A DNA stretch of 64,000 nucleotides from Candidatus Binatia bacterium. Its GTDB lineage: Bacteria; Desulfobacterota; Binatia; UBA9968; JAJDTQ01. This document shows positions 15,708 to 24,882 of this stretch, piece by piece (the stretch's first letter is position 1; each line of letters begins with the position of its first letter). The stretch is from positions 1 through 64,000 of the forward strand of contig JAJEAI010000039.1 of NCBI GenBank assembly GCA_022824205.1, written 5' to 3'. A model generated the notes under the pieces. The model had not been told where the DNA came from. It saw nothing but the letters and a program-made list of their open reading frames with translations, and did no database searches. The translations under genes and the position numbers were made by a program.

Positions 15708-15736
15708 TGATTAGCCCGCCCCGGAGGGCTTGTCAA
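15708..15736 (-). promoter_or_regulatory. Candidate promoter of the SDR-thiolase-DUF35-glutaredoxin cluster
   Basis: On the minus strand a consensus TTGACA (15731-15736) stands 17 bp from TAATCA (15708-15713, weak -10). Expected start near 15701, leader about 115 nt. The remainder of 15586-15873 shows no gene. Confidence 0.5.
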
Positions 15737-15873
15737 ACCGCATCGGCGCGTCGGCGCGCTTCGCTCGGGGACATCATCGCGCTGCGTTGACATGGGACGT
15801 TTCGGCTTTGGGCTAACACGGACGTGAATGGGGGTTGGCATCGGCGGCGCGATGGCCTATACCGGTTGCCGAA

Positions 15874-16893
15874 ATGCTACCTGCCATCTCCAAGGAACCA
15901 TTGCTGGACCAGTGTCGGAGGATGCTGCTCATCCGGCACTTCGAGGAACGGCTCATCGGCCTGCACCACGAGGGGCGCTTCCGCGGCCACTACCACGTCT
16001 ACATCGGCCAGGAAGGCACCGGCGTGCCCGCGATCTCGCTGCTCCGTCCTGACGACCTCCTGTTCTCCACGCACCGGAACCACGGCCACATCCTGGCACG
16101 GGGCGGCGATCCCGGACGGCTCCTGGCGGAGATTCTGGGCCGGCGCGACGGCTACAACCGGGGCAAGGGCGGCTCCTTCCACACGAGCCCACGGGAGCTG
16201 GGGTTCCTCCAGTGCTCGGGCGTGGTGGGCGGCATCCTGCCGCTGGGGGCCGGCGCAGCCTACGCGGCCAAGAGCCGGGGCGCCGGACAGATCGCCGTGT
16301 GCCTGTTCGGCGACGGCGCGCTGGAGGAAGGCGCCATCCCGGAGACCTTCAACCTGGCGTCGCTGTGGAAGCTGCCGGTGCTGTTCCTGTGCGAGAACAA
16401 CGGCAAGTACGGCGCGGGCAACGCCGTGGGCGCGGCCCAGTCGTCCACCATGGCGGCCTACCCGCTCACCGATCTGCCCCAGGCCTACAAGATCCCCGCG
16501 GTGCAGGTGGACGGCACCGACGCCGGCGTGGTGCACGAGACGCTGCGCGAGAACATCGACGCGATTCGTTCGGGCGCCGGCCCACGCTTCATCGAGACCC
16601 TGACGGTACGCTGGCCGGGCAGCGAGACCAACTGGCCGGTGGTGAAGGCCCCCACCACGGTGGAGTTGGCCTGGGACGCGTCCGGCGCGCCCGAGGACGT
16701 ACGCGACTGGTATCGGAACAGCGATCCGTTGCTCCGGTTCATGCGCGAGCTGGTGGAGAACGGGCACGTGGACCGGGACGAACTGGAGGCCATCAACCGG
16801 TCGGTAACGGAGCAGATCTCGGCGGCCGTCGACTTCGCTTTCGACAGCCCCTATCCCGATCTCGCCGAAGCCGAAACCGACGTGTTCGTGTAG
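15874..16893 (+). CDS. Thiamine-dependent dehydrogenase E1 component, alpha subunit
   Basis: A 339-residue alpha subunit of a pyruvate, acetoin or branched-chain 2-oxoacid dehydrogenase E1. It has the ThDP-binding motif FGDGALEEGAIPETFNLASL ending in the conserved ENN, and the phosphorylation-loop-like region RGKGGSFHTS. The E1 heterotetramer decarboxylates a 2-oxoacid or acetoin and passes the acyl group to an E2 lipoyl arm. The ATG at 15874 (MLPAISKEPLLDQCRRM) is preferred over the track's TTG at 15835. The beta subunit follows, but no E2 or E3 gene does. Confidence 0.9.
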   Translation: MLPAISKEPLLDQCRRMLLIRHFEERLIGLHHEGRFRGHYHVYIGQEGTGVPAISLLRPDDLLFSTHRNHGHILARGGDPGRLLAEILGRRDGYNRGKGGSFHTSPRELGFLQCSGVVGGILPLGAGAAYAAKSRGAGQIAVCLFGDGALEEGAIPETFNLASLWKLPVLFLCENNGKYGAGNAVGAAQSSTMAAYPLTDLPQAYKIPAVQVDGTDAGVVHETLRENIDAIRSGAGPRFIETLTVRWPGSETNWPVVKAPTTVELAWDASGAPEDVRDWYRNSDPLLRFMRELVENGHVDRDELEAINRSVTEQISAAVDFAFDSPYPDLAEAETDVFV

Positions 16894-16918
16894 GGCCCGA
16901 CGATCCCCCTCCCCGCCC

Positions 16919-16948
16919 ATGGATTCCCGCTTCCGCGGGAATGACGAT
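16919..16948. repeat. Single half-copy of the dispersed palindrome
   Basis: ggattcccgcttccgcggga followed by atgacgattc is one arm of the repeat family, lying in the 94-bp gap between the E1 alpha and beta genes. It could form a hairpin in the joint transcript and alter expression of the downstream genes. Confidence 0.75.
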
Positions 16949-16987
16949 TCGGGGCGTTGGTGCCAGTTCTTGTCGGGGTGACCGAAA

Positions 16988-17956
16988 ATGCGCAACCTGA
17001 AGTACCACGAGGCGAAGCTTGAAGCCCTGCGCGAGCTCATGGAGGAGGACGAACGCGTCCACCTCATCGGCGGGACCTTCTTCAGCCTGAGTCCGCACCG
17101 GCTCAAGTTCGCGGCCATCGAGAAGGCCTGGCCCGATCGCGTGGCGGCGCCGCCCATTTCGGAGCTCGGCTTCTGCGGTCTGGCCACGGGCGCGGCCATG
17201 GCCGGGCTGCGGCCGGTGGTGGACGTGACCACGGGCAGCTTCCTGTTCGAGGCCTGGCCCCAGGTGGTGAACGAAGCGGCCAACGTTCTGTACATGTCCG
17301 GCGGCCAGGTGCGGGCGCCGGTGGTGTTCCACATGCTGCACGGCCTCCGGGGCGGCGGCGCGGCGCAACACTCCGGGAGTCCCCAGGCCATGTTGTGGAA
17401 CTGTCCGGGCCTGGAGATCGTGCTGCCGTCGTCGCCGCGCGACGTGAAGGGGCTGCTCAAGGCGGCCGTGGCGAGCGACAACCCCACGGTCTTCGTCGAT
17501 CACTCGAACCTCTTCGAGACCGAAGGGCCCGTTCCCGACGGTGACCGCATCCCCCTGGGGCAGGCCGACGTGAAACGACCCGGCGCCGACGTGACCCTGA
17601 TCGCCACTTCCTTCACGGTCCAACGCGCCCTCGCCGTGGCTGAAGCGCTCGCATCCGACGGCATCGACGTGGAGGTTGTGGACCCGCGCACCCTGGTGCC
17701 CTTCGACCTCGACACCATCATGGCCTCGGTGGAGAAGACCGGCCGGGTGGTGATCGCGGACGAGACCCACCAGAGCTGCGGCGTGGCCGCGGAGATCGCC
17801 GCGCGCATCGCCGAGAGCGGCTTCGACCACCTCAAGGGGCCGATCCGCCGGGTGGCCACGCTGGACGTGCCGGTCCCCTACAGCCAACCGCTCGAAGAGT
17901 ACATCGGCCCGTCGGAAGAGCGCATCGCCCGGGCCGTGCGGGAAGCCACGAGGTAA
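16988..17956 (+). CDS. Thiamine-dependent dehydrogenase E1 component, beta subunit
   Basis: A 322-residue transketolase-like beta subunit. The conserved ThDP-activating Glu is in PPISELGFCGLATGAAMAG (about residue 55-73), and the C-terminal domain has VEVVDPRTLVPFD and VVIADETHQSCG. It pairs with the alpha subunit directly upstream. The N-terminus is slightly divergent (GGTFFSLSPHRLKFA), hinting at an unusual substrate. It is separated by only 5 bp from the luciferase-like monooxygenase gene. Confidence 0.9.
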   Translation: MRNLKYHEAKLEALRELMEEDERVHLIGGTFFSLSPHRLKFAAIEKAWPDRVAAPPISELGFCGLATGAAMAGLRPVVDVTTGSFLFEAWPQVVNEAANVLYMSGGQVRAPVVFHMLHGLRGGGAAQHSGSPQAMLWNCPGLEIVLPSSPRDVKGLLKAAVASDNPTVFVDHSNLFETEGPVPDGDRIPLGQADVKRPGADVTLIATSFTVQRALAVAEALASDGIDVEVVDPRTLVPFDLDTIMASVEKTGRVVIADETHQSCGVAAEIAARIAESGFDHLKGPIRRVATLDVPVPYSQPLEEYIGPSEERIARAVREATR

Positions 17957-17961
17957 CGACA

Positions 17962-18903
17962 ATGGCAGACGGCCACATCCCCTGCGGCATCGAGATCCCC
18001 CAAGTGTTCATCGGCGGACCGGTGGACACCGGCCACATCAAGAAATTCGTGGCCCGGGCGGAGGAACTGGACTACGACAGCCTCTGGACCCAGGAGCGCA
18101 TCCTCAGCAACTTCTCCATGCTGGAACCGGTGACCCTGATGACCTACGTGGCCGCGGCCACCTCCCGCCTCAGGATCGGCGCCTCGGTGCTGCTCACCGT
18201 GCTGCGCAACCCGTTGCAGCTCGCCAAGAGCCTCGCCAGCCTGGACCAGTTGAGCGGCGGACGCATCATCCCCGGCATCGGCCTGGGAGGCGTCCGCGGG
18301 CGCATGTGGCCCGAGCCCGAGACCGTCTTCGGCTACCCTTCCGAGCACCGCGTCACCCGCTTCGTGGAAGGCGTCAAGGTCATGCAGGCGCTGTGGAGCG
18401 AGGAGCGCGTCAGCTTCGAGGGAAGGTTCTGGAACTTCACCGACGTGGCCATGGAGCCCAAGCCGCTGCAACGGCCCTTCCCCCTCTGGTTCGGCGGCCA
18501 CGCGGAGCCCGCGTTGCGCCGGGCCATCACCTACGGCGCCGGCTGGATGGGCGCGGGGTCCTCGGGCACCGACCGCTTCGTCAAGGAGCACGGGCGCATC
18601 GTGCGCCTGCTGGACGAAGCCAAGCGGGACCCGGCCACCTTCACCATCTCCAAGCGCGTCTACCTCGCGGTGGACGACGACCGCGACCGGGCGGAGCGGC
18701 GCCTGCGCGAGTTCTTCGCCGTGCGCTACCGCAACGCCGACATGGCTTCGCAGGTGTGCGTCTGGGGCGGACGCCAGGAGGTCATCGACAAGCTCAACCA
18801 GGTGGTAGGATACGGCGCCCGGCACCTGCTCCTCAATCCCGCCTTCGACGAGATGGAACACCTGGAGTTGCTCCACGAAGACATCGTGCCCCATCTGGGG
18901 TAG
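17962..18903 (+). CDS. LLM class (luciferase-like) flavin-dependent oxidoreductase
   Basis: A 313-residue TIM-barrel protein of the bacterial luciferase-like superfamily: YDSLWTQERIL, LRIGASVLLTVLRNPLQLAKSLASLDQLSGGR and PLWFGGHAEPALRRAITYG are the characteristic segments. Members use FMN or F420 for monooxygenation or hydride transfer. The GAGGTAA site overlaps the end of the E1 beta gene, so it is the third gene of the same operon. Whether FMN or F420 is used cannot be seen. Confidence 0.9.
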   Translation: MADGHIPCGIEIPQVFIGGPVDTGHIKKFVARAEELDYDSLWTQERILSNFSMLEPVTLMTYVAAATSRLRIGASVLLTVLRNPLQLAKSLASLDQLSGGRIIPGIGLGGVRGRMWPEPETVFGYPSEHRVTRFVEGVKVMQALWSEERVSFEGRFWNFTDVAMEPKPLQRPFPLWFGGHAEPALRRAITYGAGWMGAGSSGTDRFVKEHGRIVRLLDEAKRDPATFTISKRVYLAVDDDRDRAERRLREFFAVRYRNADMASQVCVWGGRQEVIDKLNQVVGYGARHLLLNPAFDEMEHLELLHEDIVPHLG

Positions 18904-18928
18904 CCGCCCCGACGCCTCGGGAGTTGGT

Positions 18929-20143
18929 TCAACGGTCCGGCAGCGCGTCCGGGCGCGGCAGTGCCTTTCCCAGCACCGTCCATAACCCGAAGGCCAACGG
19001 CGGTACCGCCAGGCTCATGAACACCGGGAAGAAGCCGAAGGCGTCCAGGCCCGCGGTGACGACCATGGGGCCCAGGAACAGTCCCACGTCTCCTATCGCG
19101 CGGTGCAGCGCCATGGCCTGCCCGCGCATGGACGACGGGAACAGCGACAGGATCCCCACCTGGCCCGCGAGGTTCACCATGCCGGCGCCGGCCCCCACGG
19201 CGGTGTGCACCACCAGGAGCGACCAGAAGTCGGTGGTCCACGGCACGAGCGCGTAGCCCGCCGCCGAGATGAAGAAACCCGCGGCGAGACAGGCGCCGAC
19301 ACCCGAGCGGTCGGTCCAGAGGCCGCCGAAGAAGCGGCCGTTCACGTTGCCGAGCTGGCTGATGCCGCGCATGATGCCGTAGGAACTGAGGGACAGGCCC
19401 AGGGACTCGGTGGCGTAGAAGGCCAGCGCCAGCGCCCGCGCCGGCTGGTAGAAGAGTGAGAAGAAACTCGCGGCGCACAGCAGGCCCGCGCCCGGCGTGC
19501 GCAGGATCTCGCGGATCACGTGCCCGTGCAGCGACCCTTTGCGGTCTTCCGTTTTCTTCTCGCGCGGCGTGAGCCGCACCAGCAGCAGCGGCAGCCACAG
19601 AACGAAGCCCGCCCCCACGGCGAACAGCGTGCGGTATCCCAGGTGCTCCGAAACAAAGCCCCCGAGGGCGATGCCCACCATGGGACCCGAGGCCAGGAAG
19701 AGACTCAGGATTCCCAGGGCGCGGCCCCGTCGACCGGCCTGTGCGCCCTCGAACACGATCTGCCGGAGCGCGATCTGCACCCACGCCATGCCGGCGCCGA
19801 TGAAGAAGAACGCCGCGGTGACGGGGTAGGCACTGGGGAACAGCGCGCAAGCCAGGAGCGCCAGACCCGTGGAGGTGACCCCCAGCGCAAGAATCATCTG
19901 CGGCCGAACTCCTCGCCCCGCCACGACGATGGCCGCCGCGTCGAAGGTGAACCGGCCGATGGCGCGCACTCCCAAGGGCAGCCCGCTGAGAAAGTACGAC
20001 GAACCCAGGCTCTTCATGTAGAGCGGCACGTAGGTGACCGCCGCGCTCATGGAACTGGAGACGCACGCGCCCGCCAGGTAGTTGAGCCGGCGCGCCCAAC
20101 GCTCACTGTTCCTGGAGTCGGTGGGTTCCGGATCGTGGGTCAT
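18929..20143 (-). CDS. MFS transporter
   Basis: A 404-residue inner-membrane protein with about 12 hydrophobic segments, for example GLPLGVRAIGRFTFDAAAIVVAG and LVVHTAVGAGAGMVNLAGQVGIL. The central cytoplasmic loop (about 185-215) is charged (LTPREKKTEDRKGS). It is related to the second MFS at 34199 in general layout. It is convergent with the luciferase-like operon, with a 25-bp gap. Substrate unknown; an organic acid or drug exporter is possible. Confidence 0.88.
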   Translation of the reverse strand: MTHDPEPTDSRNSERWARRLNYLAGACVSSSMSAAVTYVPLYMKSLGSSYFLSGLPLGVRAIGRFTFDAAAIVVAGRGVRPQMILALGVTSTGLALLACALFPSAYPVTAAFFFIGAGMAWVQIALRQIVFEGAQAGRRGRALGILSLFLASGPMVGIALGGFVSEHLGYRTLFAVGAGFVLWLPLLLVRLTPREKKTEDRKGSLHGHVIREILRTPGAGLLCAASFFSLFYQPARALALAFYATESLGLSLSSYGIMRGISQLGNVNGRFFGGLWTDRSGVGACLAAGFFISAAGYALVPWTTDFWSLLVVHTAVGAGAGMVNLAGQVGILSLFPSSMRGQAMALHRAIGDVGLFLGPMVVTAGLDAFGFFPVFMSLAVPPLAFGLWTVLGKALPRPDALPDR

Positions 20144-20215
20144 GATTCAACGCGGCATCGTTCGATCTCGCGCCGCCGAGGATCACCCGGCAACGGCCGG
20201 GTGGTGGACTCGCGG

Positions 20216-20668
20216 CTACAGAAAAAGTTCCCGGACGGACTCGGGTATGGCCACCGCGCGCATGGACCGGGGCTGCGTCGCGGCCAGGGCCGCCCAGGCA
20301 CGCGTCTCGTAGCCCTCCACGGCCGGCTCGCCTTCGCACTCGATGCGGTGCTGCACCACGAACACCTTCTCGCGCCAGGAGTCCACCCAACTCTCCAGCC
20401 GAACCCGCTCACCGTGCCGGCACGGACGCAGGTACTTGGCCCCGGTTTCCAGGAGGGGCAGGCCGATGACGCCGTGGCGTTCCTCCATGGCGCGGTAGGT
20501 CAGTCCGACGGAGGCGAACAGCCGTTCCGTGGCACGGTCGAACCACGAGTAGAAGTTGGGATAGAACACGATCCGGGCGGAGTCGCAGTCCGCGAACTCC
20601 ACCCTGCGTTCGGATACAAAGCGCTTCAAGGCCGGCCTCCGTTCCGGCGCAACCACGTGGCATCGCAA
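20216..20668 (-). CDS. Acyl-CoA thioesterase, 4HBT family
   Basis: A 150-residue hot-dog-fold protein. FADCDSARIVFYPNFYSWFD (about residue 25-44) matches the 4-hydroxybenzoyl-CoA thioesterase signature, including the catalytic Asp. It hydrolyses an acyl- or aroyl-CoA in the cytoplasm. It lies between the MFS gene (same strand, 72 bp away) and the divergent AsmA gene. The exact start among upstream ATGs is uncertain. Confidence 0.88.
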   Translation of the reverse strand: MRCHVVAPERRPALKRFVSERRVEFADCDSARIVFYPNFYSWFDRATERLFASVGLTYRAMEERHGVIGLPLLETGAKYLRPCRHGERVRLESWVDSWREKVFVVQHRIECEGEPAVEGYETRAWAALAATQPRSMRAVAIPESVRELFL

Positions 20669-20752
20669 GCGTTCCGGCGGCGCGCCGAAAAACGTACCTT
20701 CAGTTCCGCGACGCGATGGTGTAGATTGTGCGTCCAGGAACCGGACGCCTTC

Positions 20753-22384
20753 ATGCGCAGTCTCCTCATCGCGTTGATGGTGCTTATTATAGTTGCCGCC
20801 GCATTGCTAGGTTGGGCGCTCTACAATATCGACACGATCATCGCCTGGAACAAGGACCGGATCATCACCGCGGTCGCCCGGCGCACCGGCCGCACCGTCG
20901 ACTTCGATCGTGTGCAGGTCAAGCTGAGCGGGGGCATCCGCATCCGAGTCCTCGGGCTCGGCGTTTCCGAAGACCCGGCCTTGGGCTCCGGACGCTTCTT
21001 CGAGGCTCCCGAAGTACAAGTCGGGCTGGATCTCCATCTTCTGCGCCGCGAGGTCACCGTCACCCGCGTCGAGGTCGCCGGCGCGGTGCTCCACTACCGG
21101 GACGGACGCCGGCACCTGGAACTGAAAGACATCAAGCTGAACGCCGAGTCCCACCGTGACGGCGCCAGTGTGCGCACGCTCGCCTTCCGTCTCGGCCGGA
21201 CGGAGTTGTCCGGGAACGGGGTCATCGAGAGCTTCAGCCCCGTGGTCCTCACCTACGACATGCACTCGCCGCTGTTGCGCCTGGCGGACCTCCAGGTCCA
21301 GCCGGCGGACGGGGTGCTGGAAGAAGTCCATGCCTCCGGGCGTCTCACCTGGACCGGCGATCTGGCCGGGGGCGGCACTCTGACCGCCGCACGGGGCAAG
21401 CTCCCGGGGATCGATTACACCGACCTCGCGGCCACCGTCGGCGTGGCAGAACCGTGGCTCGTGTTGGAGTCGCTTCGTCTCGAGACTCTCGACGGTACAC
21501 TGGAAGCCGACGGACGCATGCAACTCCGGGACGCCCCCTTCCCGTTCGAAGCGGCATTGCGTGTCCGCGGGATCGACATCGGCGCTTACCTTCAGGGTAC
21601 GGCCGGCCTCCCTCCGGTGGAGGGGACCCTGGAGGGTGACGTGCGCGTGGCCGGACAAGGTCACACCTGGCACGCCATCAAGCCCACCCTCGCAGGAAGC
21701 GGCAAGGCCGCGATCCTCGGAGGCCGGGTGCTGGAGTTCAACCTGGCCGAGCAGGCCCTCGAAGGAATTACCGGCATCCAGGGCTTGACCGGGCTCTTCA
21801 GCCGCGGCCTGAAAGAGCGTTATCCGCACATCTTCGATGGCGGCACCACCGTCCTGAAGCAACTGGACGGGGAGTTCGAAGCCAGGGACGGCAAAGTGCT
21901 GATCGAGCGTCTCACCCTCGAGACCGGGGACTACGGCGTGGCGGGCCGCGGCTCGGTGGACTTCGACGGCGTCACCGACGTCGACGCGGTATTGACCGTC
22001 TCGCGGGAACTGTCCGCCGACCTGGTGCCCTCTTCCCGGCTCGGCGCCCTGGCCAACAGCCGCGGCGAGGTCGAGTTGCCCTTTTCCATCCACGGCGCGC
22101 TGCCCGAGGTCCGCGTGAAACCCGCACGCGAACTGGTGGCGCGCCTGCTCCAGGGAGACGTGCGGGCGCGCCTGGAAAGGCTGCTGGAACTCTTCCCCGG
22201 GGCAAGGCCCACGGAATCGCCGAAGCAACGAACGGAAGGATCGCCAGGAACCCGGAAGCCGCCCCAGGACACCCGGGCGGCAGCGGAGGACAAGCGGGAG
22301 AATCCGCCGGCGCCTCAACAAGCCGGCGATCCGCTTCAGCAACTCATCGACCGGGGTCTCAGGATATTCCGCGGCGGCGACTGA
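20753..22384 (+). CDS. AsmA family envelope protein
   Basis: A 543-residue protein with an N-terminal signal anchor (MRSLLIALMVLIIVAAALLG) followed by a beta-rich repeat architecture (VDFDRVQVKLSGGIRIRVLG; LAGSGKAAILGGRVLEFNLA; GSVDFDGVTDVDAVL) typical of AsmA/TamB-like bridge proteins, which act in outer-membrane lipid homeostasis or transport. The C-terminus (about 475-530) is a polar, low-complexity tail (Pro/Glu/Gln). The track start at 19520 is antisense to the MFS gene; ATG 20753 is the first codon before the membrane segment. It is divergent from the thioesterase. Confidence 0.85.
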   Translation: MRSLLIALMVLIIVAAALLGWALYNIDTIIAWNKDRIITAVARRTGRTVDFDRVQVKLSGGIRIRVLGLGVSEDPALGSGRFFEAPEVQVGLDLHLLRREVTVTRVEVAGAVLHYRDGRRHLELKDIKLNAESHRDGASVRTLAFRLGRTELSGNGVIESFSPVVLTYDMHSPLLRLADLQVQPADGVLEEVHASGRLTWTGDLAGGGTLTAARGKLPGIDYTDLAATVGVAEPWLVLESLRLETLDGTLEADGRMQLRDAPFPFEAALRVRGIDIGAYLQGTAGLPPVEGTLEGDVRVAGQGHTWHAIKPTLAGSGKAAILGGRVLEFNLAEQALEGITGIQGLTGLFSRGLKERYPHIFDGGTTVLKQLDGEFEARDGKVLIERLTLETGDYGVAGRGSVDFDGVTDVDAVLTVSRELSADLVPSSRLGALANSRGEVELPFSIHGALPEVRVKPARELVARLLQGDVRARLERLLELFPGARPTESPKQRTEGSPGTRKPPQDTRAAAEDKRENPPAPQQAGDPLQQLIDRGLRIFRGGD

Positions 22385-22437
22385 GTCCGCGAGGCGACGA
22401 GCACGCGGAACCGCCCGCGCGACCGGGAATCGACCCG

Positions 22438-24675
22438 ATGTGGGACAAGACAGCCAGGCAGCCCTCCACCGCCACCGAACAGCTCCAGGGGTTCGTCGAG
22501 CGCGTCACCTTCCATGGCGAGGACAGCGGCTTTTGCGTCTTGCAGGTGAAGGCCCGGGGGCAGCGGGACCTGGTGACGGTGGTGGGCAACGCGGGCGCGG
22601 TGAACGCGGGCGAGGAGATCGACTGCCAGGGGGGCTGGGTGAACGATGCCACCTACGGCCTCCAGTTCCGCGCGGCGACCCTGAGGGTCATCCCCCCCAC
22701 CACCCTCGAAGGGGTCGAGAAGTACCTGGGGTCGGGCCTGATCAAGGGCATCGGCGCGCACTTCGCGCACCAGCTCGTCAAGGCGTTCGGCGCCGAGGTG
22801 TTCGACGTCATCGAGCGGGAACCGGACCGGCTGCGCACTCTGGAGGGCATCGGCGCCAAACGCCAGGAGCGCGTCGTGGAGGCGTGGCGCGAGCAGAAGG
22901 CCATACGGGAAATCATGGTCTTCCTGCATTCCCACGGCATCGGCAACGCGCGCGCCGCGCGCATCTACCGGGTGTACGGCGACGCCGCCATCGAGCGCAT
23001 CCGCGAGAACCCCTTTCGCCTGGCCCTCGACATCCACGGCATCGGCTTCCTCACGGCGGACGTCATCGCGCGCAAGCTGGGCATACCGCCGGACTCGGTG
23101 ATGCGCATCCGGGCGGCCCTGCGCCACGTGCTCTGGGAACTGTCGGCCGAGGGCCATTGCGCGGCGGCACGGCCAAACCTCATGGAACGCACGGTAGAAC
23201 TCCTCGAAGTGACGCCCGCGCTGGTGGAGCAAGCCATCGCGCTGGAGGTGGCGGCGGAGAACCTCGTGGCCGAGCCCGTGGACGGCGAGCCGGCGGTGTT
23301 CCTGACGCCGCTCTACCGCGCCGAAACCGGAGTGGCCGGGCACCTGCGGCGGCTCATGCACGGCGCACCGCCCTGGGGCACGATAGACGGCACGCGGGCG
23401 ATTCCATGGGTGGAGCAGGCCACCGGCCTGAACCTGTCGGAATCACAGCGCCGGGCGGTGGAGACCGTGCTCGACGGCAAGGTCACGGTGCTCACCGGCG
23501 GCCCGGGGGTGGGCAAGACCACCATCGTCAACAGCATTCTCAAGCTGGTGGAGACACGGCGCGCCCGGGTGCTGCTGTGCGCCCCCACCGGGCGCGCGGC
23601 CAAGCGCCTGTCCGAGTCCGCGGGGGCCGAAGCGCGCACCATCCACCGCCTGCTGGAATTCGATCCCAGGCAGATGGGCTTTCGCAAGGATGAAACCGAC
23701 CCCCTGGACGTGGACCTGCTGGTGGTGGACGAGGCGTCCATGGTGGACGTGCTGCTGATGAACCAGCTTCTCAAGGCCGTGCCCGCCTGCGCCGCGGTGC
23801 TGTTCGTGGGGGACGTGGACCAGCTCCCCTCGGTGGGGCCGGGCGCGGTGCTGCAGGACATCATCGAGTCCGGGCAAGTACCCACGGTCCGGCTCACGGA
23901 GATATTCCGGCAGGCGGCGTCCTCGAGCATCGTGGTGAACGCCCACCGCATCAACGACGGCATGGCCGTCGAAACCCCGGACGGCAGCGGCGAGCTGCAG
24001 GACTTCTACTTCATCCCGGCCGAGTCCCCCGAGGAGATCCACGACAAGCTCTTCCAGGTGGTCACCGAGCGCATTCCCCAGCGCTTCGGCCTGAGTCCCA
24101 TCCGGGACATCCAGGTGCTGACCCCCATGAACCGCGGCAGCCTGGGCACGCGCTCGCTCAACGTGGAGCTGCAGAAACGCCTGAACGCCGGCGCCGAACC
24201 CCAGGTGAGCCGCTTCGGCTGGAGCTACGCACCGCGGGACAAGGTCATCCAGACCGTCAACAACTACGACAAGGACGTCTTCAACGGCGACATCGGACAG
24301 GTGTCGCGGGTGGACCTGGACGAGGGCCAGCTTCACGTCGTCTTCGACGACCGCACGGTGACCTACGACTTCACCGAGCTGGACGAGATCGCCCTGGCCT
24401 ACGCCACCTCGGTGCACAAGAGCCAGGGCTCCGAGTACCCGGCGGTGGTGATCCCGCTGGCCATGCAGCACTACCTGCTGCTGCAACGCAACCTGATCTA
24501 CACCGCGGTGACCCGCGGCAAGCGGCTGGTGGTCATCATCGGCCAGCCCCGCGCCCTGAGCATGGCCGTGCGCAACGCCCGCTCCACGCGCCGCCTCACG
24601 AACCTCTCGACCCGGCTCGCGGGAAGCGCCGCCACCCCTCCCGGTCCTTCCCTCTTCGGAGACGAGTGGAAATGA
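22438..24675 (+). CDS. recD2: RecD2-type ATP-dependent DNA helicase
   Basis: A 745-residue superfamily 1B helicase. It has an N-terminal OB-like domain (GFVERVTFHGEDSGFCVLQV), tandem helix-hairpin-helix motifs (GIGAHFAHQL; GIGAKRQERV; HGIGFLTADVIARKLG), Walker A GGPGVGKTT at about residue 354, Walker B VVDEASMVD and the UvrD-like C-terminal VHKSQGSEYPAVV. There is no RecB or RecC nearby, consistent with the free-standing RecD2 class, a 5'-3' helicase in repair and replication. The ATG at 22438 is in line with the family start. Confidence 0.95.
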   Translation: MWDKTARQPSTATEQLQGFVERVTFHGEDSGFCVLQVKARGQRDLVTVVGNAGAVNAGEEIDCQGGWVNDATYGLQFRAATLRVIPPTTLEGVEKYLGSGLIKGIGAHFAHQLVKAFGAEVFDVIEREPDRLRTLEGIGAKRQERVVEAWREQKAIREIMVFLHSHGIGNARAARIYRVYGDAAIERIRENPFRLALDIHGIGFLTADVIARKLGIPPDSVMRIRAALRHVLWELSAEGHCAAARPNLMERTVELLEVTPALVEQAIALEVAAENLVAEPVDGEPAVFLTPLYRAETGVAGHLRRLMHGAPPWGTIDGTRAIPWVEQATGLNLSESQRRAVETVLDGKVTVLTGGPGVGKTTIVNSILKLVETRRARVLLCAPTGRAAKRLSESAGAEARTIHRLLEFDPRQMGFRKDETDPLDVDLLVVDEASMVDVLLMNQLLKAVPACAAVLFVGDVDQLPSVGPGAVLQDIIESGQVPTVRLTEIFRQAASSSIVVNAHRINDGMAVETPDGSGELQDFYFIPAESPEEIHDKLFQVVTERIPQRFGLSPIRDIQVLTPMNRGSLGTRSLNVELQKRLNAGAEPQVSRFGWSYAPRDKVIQTVNNYDKDVFNGDIGQVSRVDLDEGQLHVVFDDRTVTYDFTELDEIALAYATSVHKSQGSEYPAVVIPLAMQHYLLLQRNLIYTAVTRGKRLVVIIGQPRALSMAVRNARSTRRLTNLSTRLAGSAATPPGPSLFGDEWK

Positions 24676-24708
24676 GACGGCGAGCGCCGGTTGGCTCCTC
24701 CCCACCCA

Positions 24709-24762
24709 AGGATTCCCGCCCCCGATCGGGATCGAGGGCAAGCTCTCGCGGGAATGACGATT
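24709..24762. repeat. Degenerate copy of the dispersed palindrome
   Basis: ggattcccgcccccgatcgg ... gctctcgcgggaatgacgattc contains both ends of the repeat family separated by a different centre. It lies downstream of recD2. The gap 24676-24882 otherwise holds only the promoter for the next gene. Confidence 0.65.
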
Positions 24763-24820
24763 CGCAGGGCGCTCTTCGGATTGCTCTTCACAATCCCTGT
24801 TTTGCAACATTGAGGTTGAT

Positions 24821-24850
24821 TTGACAGTCCGCATGCGATTCGAGTACAGC
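24821..24850 (+). promoter_or_regulatory. Promoter of the amidohydrolase gene
   Basis: TTGACA (24821-24826), an 18-bp spacer and TACAGC (24845-24850). Start expected near 24857, with GAGGTGAACCAACC leading to the ATG at 24883. Confidence 0.6.
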
Positions 24851-24882
24851 ACAGCGGGACGGCATCACGAGGTGAACCAACC

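Noticed and set aside
15787-15812. Plus-strand promoter TTGACA...TAACAC before the E1 alpha gene
   Set aside because: The spacer is about 21 bp, too long for a normal sigma-70 promoter.
15877-17487. 536-codon minus-strand ORF
   Set aside because: Antisense to E1 alpha and beta, whose thiamine motifs are intact.
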